From assembly GCA_001931875.2 (NCBI GenBank), contig MSJH02000750.1, positions 1 to 16,511 of the forward strand: 16,511 nucleotides of DNA, written 5' to 3'. The notes below the pieces were generated by a model. The model ran no database searches, had not been told where the DNA came from, and was given only the letters and a program-made list of their open reading frames with translations. The DNA is from Byssochlamys sp. IMV 00236 (Eukaryota; Ascomycota; Eurotiomycetes; Eurotiales; Thermoascaceae). Made by a program: the position numbers and the translations under genes. The first letter of the stretch is position 1; each line of letters starts with the position of its first letter. This document shows positions 1 to 7,365 of this stretch, one piece after another.

Positions 1-39
<39 letters not shown>
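1..39. repeat. poly(A) tract at left end of window
   Basis: The window opens with 39 consecutive A residues. With the similar tract at the right end it most likely marks a contig edge where assembly stopped at a homopolymer, though a poly(A)-ended retroelement copy cannot be excluded. Confidence 0.9.
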
Positions 40-40
<1 letters not shown>

Positions 41-100
41 GAGACCTGCAAAGTGTCGTTGAATAATGTCTGTTTATGACTGACATTGAGATAAACGACT

Positions 101-143
101 GTAATCAGTATGAATAGTGTGAATTCATACACTATATGATTAC
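101..143. repeat. Imperfect inverted repeat (hairpin) in left intergenic DNA
   Basis: Two nested pairs of arms are seen: GTAATCA (101-107) with TGATTAC (137-143), and ATAGTGT (114-120) with ACACTAT (129-135), around the loop GAATTCAT. The left side has a 6-nt bulge and the right side one extra A. No gene is visible between 40 and 690. The hairpin could be part of a small transposon remnant or chance in AT-rich DNA. Confidence 0.5.
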
Positions 144-270
144 GTGTACACACTTTTAGTGATAAGTCAAATTAAATATAATCTCATCTTTGAATATAAA
201 TCGTTACTTCTTTGAAAGATAATTCTTCTTATGGTAAAAGCAGTATAATAACCCAGATAATGAAACGAGC

Positions 271-507
271 AATAAGATCAGTGTCAGGAACAAACTAAAT
301 GTTTTCTTTATGAACTCAGGAACCGTTAGTCAATCATATTCTCAGTAATTATAATCCACGCTTGGAATAATGGCTTACCAGCCATTTGATAGCAACTATA
401 AATAGTAGATCCTTTACTTAATTGTATGTTCCTTCTGTCTTTATCTCAGAATAAAAATGAATAATGGGTACTTCTTTTGTCTTGTGTCTCTAAACCATTA
501 CATAACA
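271..507. repeat. Dispersed repeat, left copy
   Basis: This stretch aligns with 16086-16237 in the same orientation. The best blocks are 281-296 against 16095-16110, 343-363 against 16118-16138 (20 of 21 bases identical) and 400-460 against 16147-16206, followed by the shared ATTACATAACA at 497-507. The left copy has about 40 extra bases between the first two blocks. It has no usable reading frame and is probably a decayed interspersed element. Confidence 0.75.
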
Positions 508-638
508 AAGGCAACGGCAATCATGGTAGAGAGACGACCCACAATTGGGATTGTATCAGTTTGCAGATGAGAGGGTTTATCAACTGGCAATTCTAGTTGG
601 TGTTACCCGATATGCCCGGACAAGATTTTTGAAATCAT

Positions 639-665
639 GTCAACGTTGACGAAAGCTTACGTCAA
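639..665. promoter_or_regulatory. Palindrome cluster upstream of the OBAP gene
   Basis: A perfect 12-bp palindrome GTCAACGTTGAC (639-650) overlaps a second inverted repeat, TTGACG (646-651) with CGTCAA (660-665). This gives three GTCAA/TTGAC half-sites within 27 bp, about 30-55 bp upstream of the TATA box. The position suggests a transcription factor binding site. The factor is unknown. Confidence 0.4.
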
Positions 666-695
666 TGTATCATAATACTGACATCGTTTGTTATT

Positions 696-704
696 TATAT
701 ATAA
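696..704 (+). promoter_or_regulatory. TATA box of the OBAP gene
   Basis: TATATATAA lies about 50 bp before the ATG at 754 and is followed by a pyrimidine-rich stretch (about 708-750) suited to transcription initiation. It also shows that the open frame upstream of 754 is not translated. Confidence 0.6.
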
Positions 705-753
705 GCGCTCTCACTATTGTCTTTATCTTTTTCTTTGTATTTCATTTTTTATT

Positions 754-1437
754 ATGTGTAGTGAACAAGGAAAGACGTCTACTCTTAAAGCTGGTATGGA
801 GCTTGCCTCTAGCCCTTTGATAAGTTTCAAGCCTATGGGTGGTATCTGCGAGAGTTTCTGTGGTATTCATCCTTATTGTAATGACACCAACCGTCAAGTT
901 ATTGCCTATCACTACTGCCATATGATTGATGAAGACAGGCGTCAATGCCTTGTATATGACAGCGATTCTGTAGATGCTAAATTGATTGCTGTCGAATATA
1001 TCATCTCTGAGGCTCTCTTCAAGTCACTTCCTGAACAAGAGAAGAAATACTGGCACTCTCACAAGTACGAAGTCGAAAGTGGTCTCCTTTGCATGAATGC
1101 CAAGAGCTTGGTGCCTGATGCTGTTACTTCCACAATCGAAAAGGGTCCTCTTGAGATTCTTGTCAACACATATGGTAAGACTTGGCAACTTTGGCCTGTA
1201 GATGACGACGGTAATTGCTCATCCAAGGTGCCTCTGGGCCCTCCTCAACTCATGATGGCCTTTACGGCTGATGGTCAAGTTAAGCCTGAGTTAGTGGAAC
1301 GCCGTGATAAACAAATGGGTATCTCTACTGAAAAGAAGCGCGCAGAAAGAAAGGACGTCATCAAAGGTAATCCAGTAGCAGAAGGCGCCGACCATTGGGA
1401 AAAGGGTAAGCCTTTCCAAATCCCTACTGATTTGTAA
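754..1437 (+). CDS. Oil body-associated protein-like (DUF1264/OBAP family)
   Basis: This intron-less gene encodes 227 residues, a normal length for the DUF1264 family named after plant oil body-associated proteins, which are also common in fungi and bacteria. Family hallmarks are visible in order: QCLVYDS (64-70), EYIISEALFKSLP (81-93), YWHSHKYEVESG (99-110), YGKTWQLWPVD (140-150) and LGPPQLMMAFTADGQ (161-175). The start at 754 was chosen because a TATA box at 696-704 lies between it and the upstream end of the open frame, and the upstream in-frame codons would encode an odd hydrophobic leader from a non-ATG codon. No signal peptide or membrane segment is present, so the protein is probably cytosolic or on lipid droplets. 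Its biochemical activity is unknown; lipid-droplet association is inferred from the plant members. The gene is convergent with the Medusa-like gene. Confidence 0.92.
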   Translation: MCSEQGKTSTLKAGMELASSPLISFKPMGGICESFCGIHPYCNDTNRQVIAYHYCHMIDEDRRQCLVYDSDSVDAKLIAVEYIISEALFKSLPEQEKKYWHSHKYEVESGLLCMNAKSLVPDAVTSTIEKGPLEILVNTYGKTWQLWPVDDDGNCSSKVPLGPPQLMMAFTADGQVKPELVERRDKQMGISTEKKRAERKDVIKGNPVAEGADHWEKGKPFQIPTDL

Positions 1438-2104
1438 TCATTTTGTCATTTATATTATTGTTGTTGTTGCATTAATGTGTATATAAAGAAATTGATTTAT
1501 CTTGCATTATTTTTTGAAAATTCAAGGGTTTCCTAAAAACTGGGGTTCATTGTCTATGTTATGCAAAGCTACAAGTAGACCAAGTCTGAACTGATTTCTA
1601 CTTGTGTAATTCAGCCAGTTCTGGGTCAATGCTTTACTTTGATCTTATAGTTTATTGTATAAATGGCGCCATCATATTATTAGTTTAGTTTCAAAATCTG
1701 CCCCAGGCGTGGAAAGTTCTATTTCCTTTTTTGTAAAGTATGTCATGCAAGAAATTGAGCGATTCATCTTTTAAAGAAGATCAGGTCTACCTTTAATAAT
1801 GAATAAAATTTGATCTTGATTATGATTAGCAAAGTTTTTGATCAATTGTATCGGCTTATCGGTACCTTTAAAGCAACGCACAAGAGGGCCATGTTTCATT
1901 GTCAAGCGATCTCATCGTCGAGTAAAATATAGTCTTTACACATTTGTTATGGATAGGGCTCATTCATTGATATTATATTAAATCAGGGTGCATCATTTAG
2001 ACTCTCTTATAATGATTAGTTTATTACTATATTATATATTACTACTACTACTACTATTATTATGATTACTATATGATGACTATATAATGATTATTGTGTT
2101 AATA
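1438..2104. other. Convergent intergenic region between OBAP and Medusa-like genes
   Basis: These 667 bp hold the 3' ends of two convergent genes. I see a 9-bp perfect stem (ACAAGTAGA 1571-1579 with TCTACTTGT 1597-1605, 17-nt loop), an ACT microsatellite near 2040-2058 and a poly(A) signal for the minus-strand gene at 2020-2025. No coding potential or RNA gene was recognised. Confidence 0.6.
2020..2025 (-). terminator. Poly(A) signal of the Medusa-like gene
   Basis: TTTATT on the plus strand reads AATAAA on the minus strand, about 80 nt past the stop codon of the Medusa-like gene. Confidence 0.5.
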
Positions 2105-3699
2105 TTAAAAGAGTATATTGCTATTATTGCCATTGCCATTGTTGTTATTATTAAATATATCATCTGTAATGATCTTTTGAGTTGTACTATAACTAGCTGT
2201 AAACTTGCTGACGATCTTTTGAAGAGCTTCACTAAGTCTTTCCCACTTGAATACTTTAAGATCTTTTTCGATATTTCTAGGCTTTGGTTTTGGAAAACCC
2301 ATGACAAGTCTAAAGAATTCGGCGGTATCATCTTTATGTTTACTGATCGTTTCTGGTTCGAATCCTTCTAAGTTACGACGCACACGATTCTTTTCTTCGA
2401 CAGTGAAGACAACACCGATGAGGTATTGGAGAAGAGACAGACAATCGACGGACGTGACATAGTAATCGCCACGTTCGGCCCAATAGATGCATGATATCAC
2501 AAAGTCTGGAGGGTCCTTGGGCTTACGTCGTCGATAGACATTGAACTTGACAGAGATGGATTGAGTGCCTTGTTGTTTTCTCCAAAACTGGACTAGCCGA
2601 CGCTGTTGACTGACTTCTTCTTCTGTCCAGTTTTGCATCATCTCGTTCAGGTCACCTTCGATTGATAGAGTCGCATTACTCAGGACATTAGCAAAGGGAT
2701 CAGGTGGTGGAAAGCGACTGCCTGCGGGGATAGGCATATGTGGAGGGAGTGCAGGTACGATCGGCACGATGTTTTGATGTGATTGTGATTGTGAAGTAGG
2801 TAATGGCTGAATAGGATGTGCTTGTTGAGGGGAGTACATGGATGTATGAGAGGAAGATGAATGTGCAAAATGAGGTGAAGGGATCATGATGGGTGAAGGA
2901 GCGTTAGGCATAATGTTGGGAGGTCGCATCTGAATGCCACTGTTTGGTAGCATTGGCATCATGAACTGAGAAGAAGGATGTTCAAATTGCAGTTGATTTG
3001 ATGAAGTGGGTGTAGAAGATCCTTGGGGATCAGATGTTCTGTAGGTAGGATAGTTCAGTATATTGGTAGGGTCCATTTCAACTCTTGAAGATAAAGGCAT
3101 ATAAGGCAAATAGTTAGGTTGATAAGGCATATAAGGTGGTGTGCCTATGTGTCATAAAGATAGGAATTAGAAATAAAAAAGAAAAGCGTGTGTAGGCATA
3201 TACCGGAGGTTTTACTACGTTTAGCATTGACATCTAATTCGTGACTAATTGTTCTTCTTCTATGACTACTAACGTTACTAAAGACAAAGTAACCAGCAAA
3301 CCAACTGTCAATGACATCAACGTTATCTTCAGTTCCTTCACGTATCATAACCAAATAGATGGGTACTCTTTCACGGTCAGGAGTTGAAGTAGCTTGAAAA
3401 ACAGGTACTTGAGAATGAAATGAAATGGACTGATTTGAATTGACAGTAAAATGAGTGGGAACAATGCAAGTACCAAAGGCGATTTTGATAAGAGTCGAAT
3501 TCAAATTGTTGAGAGTCGTGCTGACCAGAAATGGATCCCCTGCTTGGCCTCGAAGTGGATTAAAACCGATGATGGTTGGTGCTTCGAATAAGTTGGTCGG
3601 TTCACTGTGAGGCATCCATTGTTGATATTGTTGATTGTCTAAATTAAGATAAGGTTTCAATGCCAATTTTACTTGTTTCTTTTGTTTACTTTGTGACAT
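2105..3699 (-). CDS. Medusa (MedA)-like transcriptional regulator, TIG-like + DUF7082
   Basis: Exon 1 is 3699-3204 and exon 2 is 3144-2105. The 59-nt intron starts GTATAT, contains CTAAT and ends ATAG. The joined protein has 511 residues. Residues 40-140 begin APTIIGFNPLRGQAGDPF, like an IPT/TIG domain. A basic stretch (146-163, RRR then KRSK) looks like a bipartite nuclear signal. Residues 170-315 are rich in Pro, Ser, Gln and Met and probably disordered. Residues 325-485 match the conserved C-terminal block of Aspergillus Medusa (now DUF7082): EGDLNEMMQNWTEEE, RRLVQFWR, CIYWAER, VTSVD, FTVEEKNRVRRNLE, VMGFPKPKPRNIEKD and a final Lys/Ala-rich helix. In ascomycetes Medusa controls conidiophore development and adherence; the role here is inferred only. 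The tail (497-507) is an Asn/Gly run coded by an AAT-type repeat. It diverges from the KH gene. Confidence 0.9.
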
Positions 3700-4287
3700 G
3701 AATTAAATGATGAGAAAAAAGGCGATAATTTTGATCTGTCAAATTGCTATAGAAAAAATATAAAAATTAGTATTTTTTTTTTTTGTCATGGAAAAATAAA
3801 ATGAAAAGGAAAAAAAAAAAAATGAAGAATATAGCAAATCCTTTCTTCTCTCTCTTTTATTGTTCATTGAATATTTTATATATTTTATATATCTTGTATA
3901 TCTTGTAATTTCTGAATATTTTTTTTTTTTTTTTGTTTGATCAACATTGAACAATAAACTTCTTTTAAAAGTGAGTTTAAACAAAAAGAAAAAAGGATTT
4001 GCTATTTCTCCATTTAAATAATTTGTTTCCGATGCCATAACGTTAATCGCATGGTCGTACACGGTGAACATGTGGAATAGGCAACTTACTTTCTACTTTT
4101 AGATTTTTTTAATTTTTGTAATTTTGAATATATGAAAAAAAAAGAAAGAAAAATATCCACCCTTCCCATTGTCTATTCTCACTCTTTATTTCAATGAAAA
4201 TATATGCAATAGTAAAACCCATTCAATAAGAGCCTTGAACCATTTGAAACTTGATGTCTGAGCTCTCTTTGTTTGTGTATGTCTTTT

Positions 4288-4305
4288 TATCACGTGTACG
4301 TGATA
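4288..4305. promoter_or_regulatory. 18-bp CACGTG-containing palindrome
   Basis: TATCACGT (4288-4295) and ACGTGATA (4298-4305) are exact inverted repeats with a GT spacer, and CACGTG at 4291-4296 is a canonical bHLH E-box. It lies near the middle of the divergent promoter, so it could serve either gene. Binding is inferred, not shown. Confidence 0.45.
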
Positions 4306-4389
4306 TCATCCTACATCCAAGTGGCTTATCTCTTTATCTTTTTTTTTAAACTACTTATTGTCTCTTTCTATATTTTAGAGACATACACT

Positions 4390-4413
4390 CACACACACAC
4401 ACACACACACACA
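4390..4413. repeat. (CA)12 microsatellite
   Basis: A run of alternating C and A in the KH gene promoter, followed at once by a GA-rich tract (4414-4423). Confidence 0.9.
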
Positions 4414-4432
4414 AAGAGAGAGAAAAACTAGC

Positions 4433-4448
4433 ATATATATATATATAT
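4433..4448. repeat. (AT)8 microsatellite
   Basis: Eight AT units upstream of the KH gene. It could act as a TATA element but is rather far (about 180 bp) from the end of the leader exon. Confidence 0.8.
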
Positions 4449-4496
4449 CCCAAGTAAATAACCTTGTTCATTCTTTTTTCTTTACTATACACACAC

Positions 4497-4503
4497 ATAT
4501 ATA
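4497..4503 (+). promoter_or_regulatory. Possible TATA box of the KH gene
   Basis: ATATATA about 30 bp before a pyrimidine-rich tract where transcription may start. A start there would also avoid the upstream ATG at 4509. Weak, because AT-rich runs are common here. Confidence 0.3.
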
Positions 4504-4629
4504 CACACATGTTCCTTATTCCAATTCCCAGATTCTATTCTCCCTCTTCCAATCTAACCATTCTTCACACCTATTCTCACCTTTACCTTTTACCTTTCTC
4601 CCTGAATCGTTTTTATTAAAATCATCAAG

Positions 4630-4693
4630 GTAACCTCCAAAAAAAATAAAAATAAAAAAGCATACATTATATACGTTTTCTTCTTTCTTGTAG
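4630..4693 (+). other. 5' UTR intron ending directly at the KH gene start codon
   Basis: A donor GTAACC follows CATCAAG at 4629, and the acceptor TTTCTTGTAG ends at 4693, immediately before the ATG at 4694. The 64-nt length matches the coding introns of this gene (45 and 64 nt). The spliced leader would join AAG to ATG. Confidence 0.65.
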
Positions 4694-6065
4694 ATGTCTG
4701 ATAACGAAACAATCGACAGGTCTAAACGTCCTCGTTTAGAGGAAGAATACGACTCTGAACACGAGCGTGATCACCAAGACGACCGTCACCCAAAAAGACA
4801 AGCAATCCCTGACCCTGAGACAAAAGCCCCTCATTTCGTACCAAGTGAGGATTCTCCAAAATCAAAATCTCCGGATATCAAGTCTAAATCAAGTCAATCC
4901 AACATCATCTCGCTTCGTTCGCTCGTCAGTATGAAAGATGCAGGCTTAATCATTGGAAGAGGCGGTAAAAACGTCAGCAAGATTCGTGAATCCTCTATGG
5001 CTCGTGTGAACGTGTCTGATATTATTCCTAGTGCTGTTGAACGCATTCTGACTGTGATAGGCCCTGTCTCGGCTGTGTCAAAGGTAATCTTGACATTCAT
5101 TCTTGTCTCTCATTAACTATCTTTGTAGGCTTATGCTTTAGTAGCAGAAAAGATTATTGAAGAAAGCGCGCTCGCAGAAGAGAATCAGAGTGTTCCACCA
5201 CAACAGGACATAACCATCAAAATTCTTATTCTTTCTAATCGTATGGGTTGTATTATTGGTAAAAGCGGCTCTGTCATCAAGTCTATCCAAGAATCAAGTG
5301 GTGCTCGTGTTACTGCAGCAGAGGAACCTTTACCTTTATCCTCCGAACGTGTCCTCTCCATTCATGGCACTCCACAAATGATTGAACAGGCAGTCAAGCG
5401 TGTGGGGGATATCTTGATTGAACAAACTACGCAACCTACGGGCTATACACTCTATAAACCTATTCCTGGTGGAGCTCAGAGCTATAGTAGTCACAGCAGC
5501 TCAAGTTCTCAACGAAGTACATCGCGTCGTCCTCATGATAATAATATGAATTCTGCTGCTGCTGTAGCCATGATGGGATACGCTGGTATGCTGCCTGTCA
5601 ACGGCATGTCTGTCAACGGCCTCTATTATCCATCCAACTATCCTGGAACGTCTAATGGGAGACAAAGTGACTATCCATTACCTATCATGCCTGGACTGTC
5701 AGGAATAGGAATGGGAAATATGCCTGGGTTTATGCCACATACAACACAATCTCAACAAATCTATATACCTAACGAAATGGTAATCCAATCAAAATATACA
5801 TACGCACTTTCTCTAATCTCTCTCTCTCTCTTTTCTGTTTTAGGTTGGCTGTATTATTGGTAGAAACGGAATGAAAATCAATGAAATCAGACAGACAAGT
5901 GGAAGCCACATCAAAATTGCAGATCCTAGAGACGATAGCCGTGAAAGACTCATCACGATCACAGGCACTCCTGAAAGCAACCAGATTGCCCTTTATCTGT
6001 TATACTCTCGTCTTGAAGCAGAGCAAAGACGTGTTGGAACAAGATATAATGATTCCCAAAAATAA
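4694..6065 (+). CDS. Three-KH-domain RNA-binding protein (PCBP/hnRNP K/Rnc1/Hek2-like)
   Basis: Three exons, 4694-5083, 5129-5779 and 5844-6065, give 420 residues; the introns are 45 and 64 nt, both phase 0. The N-terminus (1-65) is charged with KRPR and KRQ basic patches. KH1 spans about 70-142 with loop GRGG (88-91), KH2 about 158-228 with GKSG (174-177) and KH3 about 340-410 with GRNG (353-356); each is preceded by the typical IIG. Between KH2 and KH3 lies a Ser, Met and Gly-rich linker (about 240-335). Two KH domains together, a linker and a terminal KH is the layout of poly(C)-binding proteins and of yeast Pbp2/Hek2 and fission yeast Rnc1, which bind mRNA and control stability, localisation or translation. 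The exact orthologue cannot be chosen from sequence alone. The second intron splits KH3 just before its GRNG loop. Confidence 0.95.
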
Positions 6066-6066
6066 A
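6061..6066 (+). terminator. AATAAA overlapping the KH gene stop codon
   Basis: The stop TAA (6063-6065) lies inside AATAAA, followed by an A-rich run. The next gene starts 110 bp on, so the 3' UTR must be very short or overlap the next promoter. Confidence 0.4.
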
Positions 6067-6175
6067 AAAAAATATGCAGACATTGAAGCTGTAAATTTCA
6101 CTAGTGGCCCCTTTTTTTGGCTTCTGACTTTTAATAGAAAGGGCTGGTGCTTTCTTTTTTTCTCTTGTTTCTTTG

Positions 6176-7096
6176 ATGCTCTTTTGGATCCTTTTGTTTG
6201 TTCTTTTCAGCAATGTCTATTCTTATGCTAGTGCACCAGGAACAGTAAGTAGTAGTCACAAGATGTCTACAGTCATTGACAGTCTTACAGTGCAGTCTAA
6301 GTGGAAACAAAATGGCCACTGTTGGTCATGGTCCTTCCAAGTCCACTTGTTCCGATTGCTATGGTGTAAGCATCAAGACATCGTCTTCTTCTCTTGTCAA
6401 TATACAGCTGACAGGGAAATTTGCTTATCAAGGCATTGTTATGCTTGTAAAGGATAAAGACACCAACAGAACTGTAGGCGAATTTAAGGAATTTGATCAA
6501 GACCTCTTTACATCAGTAGCATGCGATGATGATGATGAAGTTGATCAAGTAGATTTCGACTCAAACGCTGTCATTGGACATATAGACTCCAAACTAAAGC
6601 AATGGCCAGTTCATGTCGGTTGGACGATGGATATTGTTGATAAACCAGTTACTTCACTTAAGTTTCAAGGCATGGTTGTTGTAAGTTTGTCCAGTATGGA
6701 TAAACCATAAGAAGATTGATCCTTTGTACATAGATCGACTATGACAATTTTCATATGTTACCTGAAATAGAGTTTAAGTTAAAAAAGACAGTGACAATCA
6801 CAACTACAACAAGAGCGATAGAAACATCAGTAGAAGAACCTACGATGACCATATCAGACCCAGTGAGTCGAACAACAGAAATAGAGCACACAGCCACACA
6901 AACAACCATAGAGGTAGAGCATCCTATGGATACATTTGTAGAGCAAGAGCGTAATGAGTTATTTATCTATACATTTTCAATATTGTCTACACTTTATTGT
7001 TCTTTATCTGTTTGCTTACGGAAATATATAAAGAGAAGAAAGAGACGAATAGTAGATGATGAATTACAACTCATACCCACTGCAAAAGACAATTAG
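6176..7096 (+). CDS. Type I membrane protein with Reeler-like ectodomain
   Basis: Exons 6176-6244, 6291-6680 and 6734-7096 give 273 residues (introns 46 and 53 nt, both phase 0). The N-terminus (MLFWILLFVLFSNVYSYA) is a clear signal peptide. Residues 24 to about 170 resemble the Reeler (reelin N-terminal) domain: a Cys followed by GHGP, then CSDCYGVSI, a LTGKFAYQGIVMLVKD strand, VGEF, a Cys near the middle, the VHVGWTMD core and KFQGMVVIDYDNFHM at the end. A Thr/Glu-rich stalk (about 175-225) leads to one membrane helix (229-248) and a short basic tail with KRRKRR (253-258). The mature protein is therefore probably at the cell surface or in the secretory pathway with the Reeler domain outside. 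Its ligand is unknown. The first intron could also use an acceptor at 6272, adding six residues in frame. Confidence 0.8.
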
Positions 7097-7144
7097 AATA
7101 GACCCTGCATAAAACACGTTTCACACAGATACCTTTTGTAACAT

Positions 7145-7150
7145 AATAAA
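7145..7150 (+). terminator. Poly(A) signal of the Reeler-like gene
   Basis: AATAAA 49 nt past the stop codon at 7096. Confidence 0.55.
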
Positions 7151-7277
7151 TTCATTTAAAGAGATATAATTTTAGCAAAGCGCGCAGTCAAAGAGTTAAT
7201 CCTAGATATCTGGAGTCCGACTAGTGCAGGAACGATGAGTATCTCGAATACAAAATGTGTAAATCGGACTGCATTCA

Positions 7278-7338
7278 TCTCTCTCTCTCTTTCTCCTTCT
7301 TTCTTTTTCTTTCTTTCTTCCTTCCTTCTTCTTTTTTT
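7278..7338 (+). promoter_or_regulatory. 61-nt pure pyrimidine tract before the P5 ATPase gene
   Basis: Every base from 7278 to 7338 is C or T (CT repeats, then CTTT units), ending 27 bp before the ATG at 7366. Such CT-rich blocks are common at fungal transcription starts. No convincing TATA box is seen upstream. Confidence 0.5.
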
Positions 7339-7365
7339 ACTGTATTATATGAATAGTATCTCCTC

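Larger units (their letters stand above)
3700..4629. promoter_or_regulatory. Divergent promoter region of Medusa-like and KH genes
   Basis: About 930 bp separate the two divergent start regions. It is low in complexity: T and A runs near 3774-3784, 3811-3822 and 3920-3934, a CA repeat (4390-4413), an AT repeat (4433-4448) and a CACGTG palindrome (4288-4305). The sequence just before the KH gene (about 4505-4620) is pyrimidine-rich and probably its untranslated leader. No independent gene was found; the 110-codon minus-strand open frame inside it is Lys/Phe/Tyr low-complexity sequence. Confidence 0.6.

Noticed and set aside
688..753. Upstream extension of the OBAP reading frame with a hydrophobic leader resembling a signal peptide
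   Set aside because: It begins at a non-ATG codon and overlaps the TATA box and likely transcription start; the family motifs are complete from the ATG at 754.
2355..2365. GGTTCGAATCC, a perfect tRNA B-box
   Set aside because: It lies inside the conserved coding block of the Medusa-like gene and no cloverleaf or A-box can be drawn around it.
3739..4071. 110-codon minus-strand open frame upstream of the Medusa-like gene
   Set aside because: It is low-complexity Lys/Phe/Tyr sequence from A/T runs in the promoter region with no family resemblance.
5084..5116. KH1 exon read-through ending in VILTFILVSH
   Set aside because: GTAATC at 5084 and TTTGTAG at 5128 define a 45-nt intron, and removing it restores the last KH1 helix and the path to KH2.
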